Source: Chondrilla cf. caribensis (taxonomy: Eukaryota; Porifera; Demospongiae; Chondrillida; Chondrillidae). Taken from it: DNA of 64,000 nucleotides. The notes below the pieces were generated by a model, which worked only from the letters and a program-made list of their open reading frames with translations, ran no database searches and was not told the origin of the DNA. Shown piece by piece: positions 22,941 through 34,446 of the stretch (position 1 is its first letter; the number at the start of each line of letters is the position of its first letter). Made by a program: the position numbers and the translations under genes. Location: positions 4,154,969 to 4,218,968 of the forward strand of contig OZ026558.1 in assembly GCA_964020155.1 (NCBI GenBank). The letters are read 5' to 3'.

Positions 22941-23909
22941 AGCTATTTCTTTCAGCTCTCCACACGAAATCAGGTATACGTATATGAACTGACCCTACGT
23001 CTGTTGCTTATCTGTAGAGTGCAAATCAATATGTGTCTATGTCCCGTAATTATATAACCCAGGGCGTGTGTGTGGTTTTAATTTATTTAGTGAATTCATT
23101 GGAACCATGTATTAGGCATGGGTGTATATTTCATACTTGATACTAATGTCCCGTCTGCGGTGTAATTGTACTGTGTGTATGTGAAGCTTGTGTGACTAAC
23201 ACAATAAGTATACAGTAATGTGTTACATACATACGTATTGTATACACTACATACATGTTATATTTAATGCGCATAATGTTAGATCGTAGCTGTTTTTGTA
23301 CTTATTAGATCAGAAAAACAGTATCCATATCACATTTGGTGTGCCAGCTGTGTTCTGTAATTCTATTTATGTCGACATTGGCTCGTTGAGGAAGAGCAAC
23401 TCATTGATACATGTACTCATGTACTCACAGTGTATGTATGTATGTCTCAGTACTAGTTCCACTTGAGTCCAGTGGGAAGTGTGTAGTGTGTGCATCACCG
23501 ATTTCCACCTCCACAACCTACAACCTGTTACAACTGTGTGGACCTCGGAACAAGGACTGATAGTGAGTGGTAGCCATGTGTGTACACCACATACACACCT
23601 CCTACATACGTATGTACATTGAAATGCATTATGTATTGGTCAACACTGTATTCACTGTACATGTGTATATCTACACTACAGTTTATGTTTTGGTGTGTAT
23701 CTCGACCACTGCAATGAAGTACTCCATGTACTAAGTGTAGGAGTCACACATTGATACATGTATGTAAGTATGTGATGTGAATATCTCTGAGTCAGCACTA
23801 GTGCCACTGGAGTCTGGAGGAATGTGTGTAGTGTGTGCATCACTGATTTCCACATACACAATGAAATATGTACACTGTACATGTATTCAGTTGTAGTGAT
23901 ATGTTAGTG
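22941..23909. other. Spacer FR7/FR8 (gamma type, shortened)
   Basis: Copy of the gamma spacer that ends abruptly at about 23923, where it joins the middle of FR8. The 3' flank and last third of the FR8 gene expected here are gone. No other gene seen. Confidence 0.65.
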
Positions 23910-24494
23910 TCAACAACATGTGTCATTGTCACCTAATGGTCCTTTTGTGATGGACAGACCAGTGAGGTAGTGTTGACTGAGGGGAAGGGTGTTGTGTAGA
24001 AATGCACAAGGAGCATAGAATGGGTACCCCAGAGCTCTTCCACAGACATGGTTGTATGGTATCCCATGAACTGGAAAGACAACAGGGTCACAGTGGCTAT
24101 CCAGTGAAGGTCCACACACTCTCTTCCCACCAGCCCAGTACTGAGCCAGAGGTGGTGGACACTGTTGACAGGGTGAGGTCATATCGACGTGGGCCACTCT
24201 CATCATACCTACAATTCCACATCGTTCTTGTTCCATTTCACAGTAAAACTGGTGTGCAGTGTTATTGGAGGTGTAAGTCTTGATCCAATACAGTCCCGAT
24301 TTGGCATTCCTATTGCAGTGGTATATGTCAGCACAGGAATTGGCTGGTTTGTCTCTAGTGAGTCCAATCTGGCATTGTGGGCATTGAGCAGAAGTGTTCC
24401 TGTTGGAGACAGCCTTAGTGCTCTCTCCACTCGCAAAGGTGCTGGTCCATCCAAGGAGAATGAGAGGGAATAGAAGAGAGAGAGAAGTAGTCAT
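23910..24494 (-). pseudogene. FR8: fibrinogen-related copy truncated at 3' end
   Basis: MTTSLSLL leader and residues through PLGDND are collinear with the family, then spacer sequence adds three codons (TCC) and a stop. About 115 residues, including V3 to V5 and ten cysteines' worth of the C-terminal module, are missing. Patches left: V1 LDSH, V2 FYAPCAFLHN (as FR3). Best read as a deletion joining the gene to the gamma spacer. Confidence 0.85.
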
Positions 24495-25540
24495 GACTGT
24501 CCACTCTGCTGTTCAACTGTCACCAAATAACTGAGTCAGAAGTTCCCTTCAGATTGTGGTTGTTAACAGGAATGTTTGGATACCTTATTTGGTCTTTAGT
24601 TGAGATTTACGTATGTATGCACCATTCTGTATGTACACCAACATATGCATTATATGTACGTCAGAATGTATGGATATGCTGTATGTACTGTAGGTATGTA
24701 TGTATTTGTGTCTATTCTATGCTACGCATTTTGCAGTATTCCCCATATAGAGTTTAGTATGGTGTACACAGATGTGTATCATGTATTGTATACTGTGGTA
24801 TTATGTAAGTGTGTATGAGTACATGTGTGTAAGTACTGTACTGTTTTGATGGGTACACTGTACATTCTACAGTATTCTCCATAGTGGAGTATTTGTACAG
24901 TTCACATAGACATATATACTATACACATACATTATGTTGAATACTGTAACTTTGTGTATAATATTATACAGTACTGTACATATGTATGTATGTTGATTTC
25001 TTACTTTGTTGTGGTGCCAGCTAGTCTGGAGCACTGCAGTGGCATCACCAGGTTCACCACATGTAATCCAATCCCTTTGTACCAGAGGTTACAGTCATGA
25101 TTGGAAGGTCTTCACATTATTTCACCAATGCAGTACACACAATACACACATATGTACATACGTACGTACATTACATACAAACATATGTACATACTATATG
25201 TACATGCATGTACAGTGAATTCTCATTATAATCCACTGCAATTCGTTGTCCAAGTACGTATATGGTAGATTAACGAGTTTAGTGGATTAACTGGATATTC
25301 ACCAGTACTTGTATATTATGCTGGTACTGGGAAATTGTGGCAGATTACGAGGTTTGGCAGATGAGGTGGTGGTGGATCAATGAGAATTAACTGTACACGA
25401 GAACACATACATACGTACCTCATATCTTGCTGTGCTAGCCCCACACTAGTTGTGAGGGAAACAGCAAAACATGCCTACATTAGTCTACATATGTACGTTG
25501 ACTATTGTTTGGTTGGCAATTTTTGGCTTGTCAGCACGAG

Positions 25541-25945
25541 GCCTATAGCACACTCAGGAGGGTGTGTATGCATCCGAAATTGTGTTGATGAGATGGCATG
25601 GACACTGGGCAGCCCTTGGTGATCAGCAACGGAATGTGAAATTACCTGAGTGATCACCACAAGGCATATTGCACTTATATTGGAATGTACATACGAAAGT
25701 ATATACAATATTATATGTACCATATGGACACTAGGGAGAATTTTTGATCCGCAACAAAACGTATCATTTTTGATATCAAAAGGACCGTATTGGTTCCAGG
25801 AGTGTGTCCGTGTATCCATGTTTGTGTTTGATGCATTTTGTGCACACAGGAAGGGCCGCGGTGACAAGGAAAAACATAGGCAAATATTGGTTTGTCACCA
25901 TGAGGCCTATAGCACACTCAGGACGGTGTGTATGGATCCGAAATA
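25541..25945. mobile_element. Unknown insertion with 43-bp direct repeats
   Basis: GAGGCCTATAGCACACTCAG...GTGTGTATG-ATCCGAAAT occurs at 25541-25583 and 25902-25944, bounding unique sequence absent from sister spacers. It may be a small retroelement or a segmental insertion; no recognisable protein. Confidence 0.45.
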
Positions 25946-26537
25946 ATATGATATAACTGATGTTATATCATATTATCAGTTGAGGGTTGAGGGTGTGTGG
26001 GAGGGTGTATGTGTGAGGATGTGTGGGAGGGTGAGGGTGAGGGTATGTGCAAGGGTTTGTGTGAGGTTTCCTGGGAGGGTGTGCAGGGTGCATCAAATAT
26101 GCTATTCTGTGAAAGTTCTCATCCTTGTAACTTGTACCTCCTCCCTTTGGAAACTTGTTTGTCCCATCACTTCTTTGCAGCCACATTCTACCCTCTTACT
26201 CTTGGCCCCTTTCCTGAAGAAACCCTCACTAGTGTTGAGTGTGTTTTACAGTACAGTACATGTAGTATTGTAAACACACAGACACCTTAACCCAGGCTCG
26301 TTATGTTGTCCTACGTATAATGTATACACAACAAATTGTACGTATACTAGTGTTCTGTATGTACTATACAGTATACGTATGTATGTAGTATTGCGTGCAT
26401 GAAAATTCAAATACGTATATACATAATAATGTCAAACTGCTTTCAAGGTCATCACCGATCATGTCTTATTGTATGTATGTGATCAGTACACCATTGAACA
26501 GTGTTATGATGAGTCAATGAATAACTGTATATAGTAC

Positions 26538-26704
26538 TGTAGTGAAGGGTCATGATGGACATGGAACATTCTGGAATGTTATTTTGACATTAGTTGAGTA
26601 TGTAGCATAGCCTATAAAAACTACAAGATTTCTTTGCTTGTCAGTCTGTGTTTTGAAGTCAAGAATTGAATTATTGTTAAGCCTTTCAACGCGAATTCGT
26701 AACA
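26538..26704 (+). mobile_element. Probable solo LTR
   Basis: 167 bp starting TG and ending CA (TGTAGTGAAGGG ... GAATTCGTAACA), flanked by GTAC on both sides (26534-26537, 26705-26708). It has a CCTATAAAAAC TATA box and, upstream of it, GAACATTCTGGAATGTT, a good match to a heat shock element (alternating GAA/TTC). Absent from the homologous position at about 10620. Interpretation as an LTR is inference from ends, flanks and promoter layout. Confidence 0.6.
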
Positions 26705-26891
26705 GTACTTACACACCTTGTAATGCACGGTGTGTATGTCAGTACATGCAGATGTATGGTACGCACGTATGAGCATATGTACACATGCACAACCTAACAC
26801 ATTCATGTGGTCTCAATCCATTATTACTTGAAGTACACTCAAAGACTTCAACTGATAATATGATATAACTGATGTTGAGAGTGTGATGATA

Positions 26892-27300
26892 ACGAGGAAA
26901 ATGGCCGAATCCACGAGCCTTGGAATATTTACCGAGCGAATGAAGAAACTCATCGAACCAACGAGTTTCAGAGTATTTACCGAACGAACGAGGAAACTTG
27001 CCCAACCAACGAGGCTTAAGATACTTACCAAACGAACAAAGCAACGGTTATGGCTTCTTCTAATGGAAAATCCGAGAAACAACCTTTTTCAACCCCCATT
27101 GAGAACGTTGAAGAATTGCTCAAGCCAAGAATACAGCCGAGAATACACAATGGGCACGTAACAATGGCTGTTGATTAATTAATACCAGTCACTTAAAAAC
27201 CGGGGTACATCACTAATAAGGTTAGTACATTGCGAATGTACTCCAGTCGGTCCCTTTGATCTTAAGTGACAATATCAAGAATCGGGATACATGTTGTATT
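26892..27300. mobile_element. Element G, 5'-truncated copy (48-bp internal repeats)
   Basis: Collinear with 39860-40265. Contains tandem 48-bp units reading N(Q/P)R----YLP-ER on plus, here with stops. It is joined directly to FR-type 3' flank. Confidence 0.6.
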
Positions 27301-27628
27301 GTAGTGTAATATAGTAGACTGTCTTGTAGTCTTTTATGTGCAAAGTATATGTACTACTGTTCAATATTGAATATGTATTATTATGTACATACGTATGTAT
27401 GTACATATTCCTACATGTACACATGCACAACTCGACACATTCATGTGGTCTCAATCCATTATTACTTGAAGTACACTCAAAGACTACAACTGATAATATG
27501 ATATAACTGATGTTGAGAGTGTGATGATAAAGTATATGATCTACTGTGTATACTAGATATGTACTAGTGAGAAGATGTGTGTGTAGAGTATTGATGAAGT
27601 GTACATGTGTGTGTTAGTACTACATGAG

Positions 27629-28534
27629 TTAGTGGATGTAAATTTCCAACAATTCTGTTCCGATTTTTTCTATCAAGAGTGTTCGAGTAGTACACCATCA
27701 AACTGTGATGTCATTGTTTGTCTCTTGTTTGAGTGTCCTCCAAAACCATGGTAGTCGTGTATTAGCACAGCAGTTGGTCCCAGGGTAGCAGTCCTTCCCA
27801 TCCCAGAGGGGAACTATGAACAACAGTGGCAGTGTCACAATAATAGTCACATAAGATGGTGGTGAGCTCGAGTGTCCAGGGTTTTTGGCACAGGGACAGT
27901 TGTGGGGAAAAGATCCTTCTTCCCGAAGGCCGGCAGCATAAGACCAGATATGGCTGTCATTGTCACCTAATGGTCCTTGTGTGATGGACAGACCAGTGAG
28001 GTAGTGTTGACTGAGGGGACGTGTGTTGTAAAGGAATGCAATAGGTTGTTGGAACGAGTACCCCAGAGCTCTCCCACAGACATGGTTGTATGGTATCCCA
28101 TGAACTGGAAAGACAACAGGGTCACAGCGGTAGTCCAGTGAAGGTCCACACACTCTCTTCCCACCAGCCCAGTACTGAGCCAGAGGTGGTGGACACTGTT
28201 GACAGGGTGAGGTCATATCGACATGGGCCACTCTCATCATACCTACAATACCACATCGTTCTTGTTCAATTTCACAGTAAAACTGGTGTGCAGTGTTATT
28301 GTAGGTGTAAGTCTTGATCCAGTGCAGTCCCGATTTAGCATTCCTATTGCAGTGGTATATGTCGTGACAGGAATTGGCTGGTTTGTCTCTAGTGAGTCCA
28401 ATCTGGCATTGTGGGCATTGAGCGGAAGTGTTCCTGTTGGAGACAGCCTTAGTGCTCTCTCCACTGGTGAAGGTGTTGGTCAATCCAAAGAGAATGAGTG
28501 GAAGAAGAGGAATAAGTACGGTGATCCCTTTCAT
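27629..28534 (-). pseudogene. FR9: fibrinogen-related copy with frameshifted segment and nonsense codon
   Basis: Type III leader (MKGITVLIPLLPLILFGL). Collinear through CPCAKNPG, then a 6-bp insertion, small deletions that put about 15 codons out of frame (TIIVTLPLLFIVPLW in place of the TDYYCD...NNTLW stretch), restoration of frame at DGKDC, and TGA for the Arg of VRWC near 27698. Homology continues to the normal stop at 27629. Patches: V1 LDYR, V2 FQQPIAFLYN (Cys163 replaced by Ile), V3 LREEGSFPH; V5 region TTRTLLIEKIGT is unlike any other copy. Confidence 0.85.
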
Positions 28535-29134
28535 GTCTGTTTGTTACATTGAAACTCCGTAGCAACTGGTCCTCATACATACGTTCTGACTATCCTTGTG
28601 GTTATAACTGGTGGTCTTGCATATTTGTAAGCAGAGCTGGAGCATTTGTACCATTTGTATGTTGATAAGTATGTGATTACGATCTTCAACAAGACTTGTA
28701 TAGCAATGCAGATAGAAAATATGTTATGCATCACTGCAGTATTAGTAAACTTAGAATACTAAAACCTAGTATTGCACATTTTTGAAATAATGATAAAATT
28801 CCCCCCCCTAAGTAAATCGAGTTGCATCTTGTTTAGATTAGAAAGAATCTTCGCTGGAGATGTTAAGCTCAGTAAAGCCGTTGCGCTCGAATTCTAGACC
28901 ATTTCTAATTCTCGTCATTTTGAAATCAGCCATCTTTGTTGTGCAATATAAATTCACTGTTTCAGATATGCATAGGAATTCATATTATTATATATTGAAC
29001 TTATCATACCAGAAGTTGCAATACAAAGAGTATGGTATAGAACTGGCGAACACGTGGAAAAACACTGCCCGGTTAACCGAGTTGCCCGTTAATACGGGGA
29101 CCTGATATACGGGGTTCTACTGTATATTATATGT

Positions 29135-29171
<37 letters not shown>

Positions 29172-30882
29172 TTCATCAGCATACCCACAACAGTGAACTT
29201 ACAGCATAATGAACGTTACATAAAAGATGATCAATTTTGAAGGACCATAAATTGGACTAGACCTTATGCACAAAGGCTTGGGTAAGCATTATATCTCCAG
29301 CTAAGGTTCTTTCAAACCTGGAAGAGACACCCAAGAAATTTGAGCATGGTACCGGTAACCTCATGAGTTTTTTTTTAACTTGTCTTCAAAGTAGGACTTC
29401 ATTTTTGGTACAGACGGAGTGTTCACACTTAGTCCACACTACCTAGGGTCCCTCAGCTAGGTTGAGTGTCATGCTACCAGGTCTGTCAGTGTCATTGCCA
29501 AAGATGTTCTCCTGTTGTAACATTGGTATATGTTAGCACTGGGCAATGTTCTGAGTTAATTGTCAATCTCTACTAAGCAGAGTATTGGCTGGACTTTTAG
29601 CCTATCAGGTCGTTGTTCTTAGGGTTCAGTGTAGTATAGGTAGTGGATTATTATCTACCGATTTTTGCACCCTACGTAAAAGTCGCCGCTTGGCCGTGAA
29701 TCTTCAATTCTTCCCAAACAGGGCAAGGCTTATCTTCCATGTTTCTGTGGTTATCTTCTAGGCATCAAGAAAGAGACCCTCAGTGGAAAGGACAGTTGTT
29801 GACAGTCCTTTCTACTGAGGGACTCTTTTTTGGAAGATAAGCCTTGGCCTGTTTGGGAAGAATTGAAGATTCACGACCAAGTGGCAACTTTTATGTAGGG
29901 TGCAAAAAAATCAGTAGATAATAATCCACTACCTATTTTCTCCTGTTGTAACATTGGTATATGTTGCTGTTGCTTTGGGGAGCACTGTAAGGTATTGGTG
30001 ACTACTGAAATAACTGACCTCAATCAGCTACTGTGCACATATCAAGTGAAGTGTGGATACATCACACTCAGGTGCACACTAACAAAGACTTGTACAGTAC
30101 AACCATCCAGTATATTGTAGACTGTATACCAGTGTTCCATATGTACATTGAGTACATACATTACTGTACACACACAGTCACCTTAACCATGGCTTGAAAT
30201 ATAATGTATACATAGCAGACTGTATACTAGTGTTCTGTATGTACATTCAATACATGTAGTATTGAATACATACATTTATGCAGTCTCCATTGATTACAGG
30301 CAAAATTTGTACCATGTATACATGTACAAACTGTACAGTATACAGTACATATTATACGTATGTACTGTATGTGCATTATGCAAGTACGTACTGTATGTAT
30401 TGTTGTACATCATTGATTCTGTGAGGTATTGGTGACTACCATAAATACCTGACCTCCATTAGCTACTGTGCACATATTAAGGTATGTAAGTGTGGATGAA
30501 TCACATTTATGTTCACACCTTTTGCTTCAATACAGTCATGTAACAAAATGTATTGTATTGTAATATAGTAGAATGTCTTGTAGTCTTTTATGTGTAAAGT
30601 ATATGTATTACTGTTCAATATTGAATATGTATTATTATGTACATATGTATGTATGTACATATTCCTACATGTACACATGTACAACTCGGCACATTCATGT
30701 TGTCTTAATCCATTATTACTTGAAGTACACTCAAAGACTACAACTGATAATATGATATAACTGATGTTGAGAGTGTGATGATAAAGTATATGATCTACTG
30801 TGTATACTAGATATGTACTAGTGAGAAGATGTGTGTGTAGAGTATTGATGAAGTGTACATGTGTGTGTTAGTACTACATGAG
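28535..30882. other. Spacer FR9/FR10 (delta type)
   Basis: Type III upstream module, an AT-rich insertion about 28690-29118 whose right end (CGGGGTTCTACTG) resembles pogo/mariner-type termini, (GT)n 29138-29168, delta segment, foldback element 29637-29935 with flanking duplication of CTCCTGTTGTAACATTGG, then FR10 3' flank. Confidence 0.6.
29637..29935. mobile_element. Long foldback element
   Basis: Termini are a perfect 22-bp inverted repeat starting TAGGTAGTGGATTATT; pairing continues imperfectly for about 140 bp per arm (TCTTCAATTCTTCCCAAACA with TGTTTGGGAAGAATTGAAGA), with a short loop near 29800. The sequence CTCCTGTTGTAACATTGGTA occurs at both sides (about 29510 and 29940), so the insertion involved a local duplication. 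Confidence 0.8.
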
Positions 30883-31806
30883 TTAGTGGATGTAGATTTC
30901 CAACAATTCCGTTCCAAAATTGTCAGACTCGAGGTCATGATCAGCACACCATCGAACTGTGATGTCATTGTTTGTCTCTTGTTTGAGTGTCCTCCAAAAC
31001 CATGGTAGTCGTGTATTAGCACAGCAGTTGGTCCCAGGGTAGCAGTCCTTCCCATCCCAGAGGGTGTTGTTGCTGTACCACTGTCGAGAACCTCTAGTAA
31101 CAGTGGCAGTGTCGCAATAATAGTCAGTACCCACATAAGATGGTGGTGAGCGTCCAGGGTATTTGGCACAGGGACAGTTGTGGGTACTAGATCCTACTTC
31201 CCGAAAGCCAGCAGCATAAGACCAGATGTGGCTGTCATTGTCACCTAATGGTCCTTGTGTGATGGACAGACCAGTGAGGTAGTGTTGACTGAGGGAACGT
31301 GTGTTGAAGTGAAATGCATAAGGACCATAGAACGAGTACCCCAGAGCTCTCCCACAGACATGGTTGTATGGTATCCCATGAACTGAAAAGACAACAGGGT
31401 CACAGTGACTACCCTGTGAAGGTCCACACACTCTCTTCCCACCAGCCCAGTACTGAGCCAGAGGTGGTGGACACTGTTGACAGGGTGAGGTCATATCGAC
31501 GTGGGCCACTCTCATCATACCTACAATTCCACATCGTTCTTGTTCAATTTCACAGTAAAACTGTTGTGCAGTGTTATTGTAGGTGTAAGTCTTGATCCAG
31601 TACAGTCCCGATTTGGCATTCCTATTGCAGTGGTATATGTCGTGACAGGAATTGGCTGGTTTGTCTCTAGTGAGTCCAATCTGGCATTGTGGGCATTGAG
31701 TGGAAGTGTTCCTGTTGGAGACAGCCTTAGTGCTCTCTCCACTGGCGAAGGTGTTGGTCCATCCAAGGAGAATGAGTGTGAATAGAAGATAGAGAGAAGT
31801 AGTCAT
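30883..31806 (-). CDS. FR10: secreted fibrinogen-related protein (intact)
   Basis: 307 aa, MTTSLYLLFTLILL leader. Patches: V1 QGSH (the only copy with Gln-Gly), V2 FYGPYAFHFN (Cys163 replaced by Tyr), V3 FREVGSSTH, V4 R, V5 ADHDLES. Loss of Cys163 in an intact gene suggests that this cysteine is not needed for the fold, or pairs within the patch. Confidence 0.9.
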   Translation of the reverse strand: MTTSLYLLFTLILLGWTNTFASGESTKAVSNRNTSTQCPQCQIGLTRDKPANSCHDIYHCNRNAKSGLYWIKTYTYNNTAQQFYCEIEQERCGIVGMMRVAHVDMTSPCQQCPPPLAQYWAGGKRVCGPSQGSHCDPVVFSVHGIPYNHVCGRALGYSFYGPYAFHFNTRSLSQHYLTGLSITQGPLGDNDSHIWSYAAGFREVGSSTHNCPCAKYPGRSPPSYVGTDYYCDTATVTRGSRQWYSNNTLWDGKDCYPGTNCCANTRLPWFWRTLKQETNNDITVRWCADHDLESDNFGTELLEIYIH

Positions 31807-33516
31807 GACTGTCCACTCTGCTGTTCAACTGTCACCAAATAACTGAGTCAGAAGTTCCCTTCAGATTGTGGTTGTTAACAGGAATGTTTGGATGCCTTAT
31901 TTGGTGTTTTGTTTGGGTCTACACCAATTCTGTATGTGTGTATATACCCTAGCAACATAGTATAGTATTTTATGTACATTTGTATGTGTATGTTTGGATG
32001 TAGTTGCAGTACTACATATACAGGTATTGTGAAAGGTAAACTGTATACTCCACAGTTACTGTAGTGCCCTTAATATATGTACAGTTTTTATATATTATAG
32101 TACTGTACACACTTACATAGGACTTTGTGGAACTATTACTGTATTATGTTTGTTGTTTACCTGGTTGTGGTGCCAGCTAGTCTGGAGCACTGCAGTGGCT
32201 TCACCTGGTTCACCCCAAGTAATCCAATCATTTTGTATCTGAAGTTATTGAACTGTGAAGTAGTGACCACCATTGGTGCATTGTGCCATCCAAATCACCA
32301 TGAGAAATGGCTGATAGTTGACGGTGTCCACACACGAGACTAAGGGAACCTACCTGGCTGTACCGCCTCCTCAATGTCTTGTTTTAACTTCCACAGGGTT
32401 AAACTTTTGCAGTTTTCACGGATCAGAGGGGTGTGTGAGGGTGTGTGTGAGATGTGTGTGTGAGGTGTGTGGGAGGTTGTGTGAGAGGGTGTGCGGGAAG
32501 GTGTGTGGGAGGGTGTGTGTGAGGGTGTGTGGAATGGTGTCTGTGAGGGTGTGTAAGGGGAGGGTGCATCAAATGTGCTATTCTGGTAAAGTTCTCATCC
32601 TTGTAACTTGTACCTCCTCCCTTTGGAAACGTGTTTGTCCCATCACTTCTTTGCAGCCTCATTCTACCCTCTTACTCTTGCCCCCATTCCTGAAGAAACC
32701 CTCACTGGTGTTGAGTGTGTTTGTACAGTACATGTAGTATTGTAAACACACAGTCACCTTAACCCAGGCTTGGTATGTTGTCCTACGTATAATGCATACA
32801 CAACATTTTATACGTTTACTAGTGTTCTGTATGTACAGTATATGTACTACGTACGTATGTAATATTGTATGAAAATTTTAAAAATACAAAAATGTCAAAC
32901 TGTTTTTAAGGTCATCACCAATCATGTCTTATTGTAATATTTCTGTACGCGGCCCTTTCGAATCACTTGGTTCTTTATTGCAATGATCACACAATAATTA
33001 CTTCCAGATCTCAAACAGTAAAGACACAACTTATCAGAACTAAAAAAACTTCTCAAAAGTCACTGCCTATCGCTACCGACCAGCTACACAACTGCTCATG
33101 CACACTGACTCACTTAATTAACATCAGACACCACATATATAGGAAATTAAAGGACACTACATATGTGATCAGTACACCATTGAGCAGTGTTATGATGAGT
33201 CAATGAATAACTGTATGTATACAGTGCTCGAACACCTTGTAATACATGGTGTGTATATCAGTACCAGGCATGTATTGTATGTACATACATATGCACGCCA
33301 TACAGTACACATGTACAACTTGGCACATTCATGTGATCTCAATCCATTATTACTTGAAGTACACTCAAAGACTACAACTGATAATATGACGTAACTGATG
33401 TTGAGAGTGTGATGATAAAGTATATGATCTACTGTGTATACTAGATATGTACTAGTGAGATGATGTGTGTGTAGAGTATTGATGAAGTGTACATGTGTGT
33501 GTTAGTACTACATGAG
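31807..33516. other. Spacer FR10/FR11 (beta type)
   Basis: Shortened type I upstream region, exon-like block at 32163-32240 in a diverged form (NDWITWGEPGEA), GT/GAGGGT tract about 32430-32570, SDGTN block about 32570-32720, LTR-like insertion 32944-33161, FR11 3' flank. Confidence 0.6.
32944..33161 (-). mobile_element. Candidate solo LTR, minus orientation
   Basis: 218 bp absent from the sister position near 26470. Read on minus it begins TGTAGTGTCC, has CTATATATG and a GCAATAAAG signal, and ends GGCCGCGTACA, so TG...CA with promoter and poly(A)-like signals. No clear target duplication, hence low confidence. Confidence 0.4.
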
Positions 33517-34446
33517 TTAGTGGATGTAAATTTCCAACAATTCTGTTCCAAAGTTGTCATACTTGAGGTCACGATCAGCACACCATCGAACTGTGATGTC
33601 ATTGTTTGTCTCTTGTTTGAGTGTCCTCCAAAACCATGGTAGTCGTGTATTAGCACAGCAGTTGGTCCCAGGGTAGCAGTCCTTCCCATCCCAGAGGGTG
33701 TTGTTGCTGTACCACTGTTGGGAACCTCCAGTAACAGTGGCAGTGTCGCAATAATAGTGAGTACCCACATAAGATGGTGGTGAGTGTCCAGGGTTTTTGG
33801 CACAGGGACAGTTGCAGTTATCAGATCCTACTTCACGATACCCGGCAGCATAAGACCAGATATGGCTGTCATTGTCACCTAATGGTCCTTGTGTGATGGA
33901 CAGACCAGTGAGGTAGTGTTGACTGAGGGGACGTGTGTTGTAGTCAAATGCACAAGGAGCATAGAACGAGTACCCCAGAGCTCTCCCACAGACATGGTTG
34001 TATGGTATCCCATGAACTGGAAAGACAACAGGGTCACAGCGGCTATCCAGTGAAGGTCCACACACTCTCTTCCCACCAGCCCAGTACTGAGCCAGAGGTG
34101 GTGGACACTGTTGACAGGGTGAGGTCATATCGACGTGGGCCACTCTCATCATACCTACAATTCCACATCGTTCTTGTTCAATTTCACAATAAAACTGTTG
34201 TGCAGTGTTATTGGTGGTGTAAGTCTTGATCCAGTACAGTCCCGATTTGGCATTCCTATTGCAGTGGTATATGTCGTGACAGGAATTGGCTGGTTTGTCT
34301 CTAGTGAGTCCGATCTGGCATTGTGGGCATTGAGCGGAAGTGTTCCTGTTGGAGACAGCCTTAGTGCTCTCTCCACTGGCGAAGGTGACAGTCCATCCAA
34401 TAAGAACGAGAGGGAATAGAAACATAAGCACAGTAGTCACTTTCAT
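33517..34446 (-). CDS. FR11: secreted fibrinogen-related protein (intact, type II leader)
   Basis: 309 aa from the MKVTTVLMFLFP start; an ATG-less upstream extension is open but the sister copy FR7 has a stop-containing flank there, so this start is preferred. Patches: V1 LDSR, V2 FYAPCAFDYN, V3 YREVGSDNC, V4 G, V5 ADRDLKY. V3 and V4 equal FR3, V1 and V5 equal FR7: a clear mosaic. GTHYYCD replaces GTDYYCD. Confidence 0.9.
   Translation of the reverse strand: MKVTTVLMFLFPLVLIGWTVTFASGESTKAVSNRNTSAQCPQCQIGLTRDKPANSCHDIYHCNRNAKSGLYWIKTYTTNNTAQQFYCEIEQERCGIVGMMRVAHVDMTSPCQQCPPPLAQYWAGGKRVCGPSLDSRCDPVVFPVHGIPYNHVCGRALGYSFYAPCAFDYNTRPLSQHYLTGLSITQGPLGDNDSHIWSYAAGYREVGSDNCNCPCAKNPGHSPPSYVGTHYYCDTATVTGGSQQWYSNNTLWDGKDCYPGTNCCANTRLPWFWRTLKQETNNDITVRWCADRDLKYDNFGTELLEIYIH

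Larger units (their letters stand above)
24495..27628. other. Spacer FR8/FR9 (beta type, heavily inserted)
   Basis: Exon-like block 25008-25082, element D 25213-25393, an unknown insertion about 25505-25945 bounded by 43-bp direct repeats, GT-rich tract, SDGTN block about 26090-26240, solo LTR 26538-26704, an FR-type 3' flank at about 26800-26892 that is not preceded by an FR gene, the 16-codon-repeat element 26892-27300, then FR9 3' flank. The orphan 3' flank suggests that another FR copy was lost here. Confidence 0.6.

Noticed and set aside
26739..27161. Overlapping SFGKYSK/TRW-type ORFs on both strands at 26.9 and 39.9 kb
   Set aside because: All arise from the 48-bp repeats of element G; frames differ between the two copies, so no gene is called.
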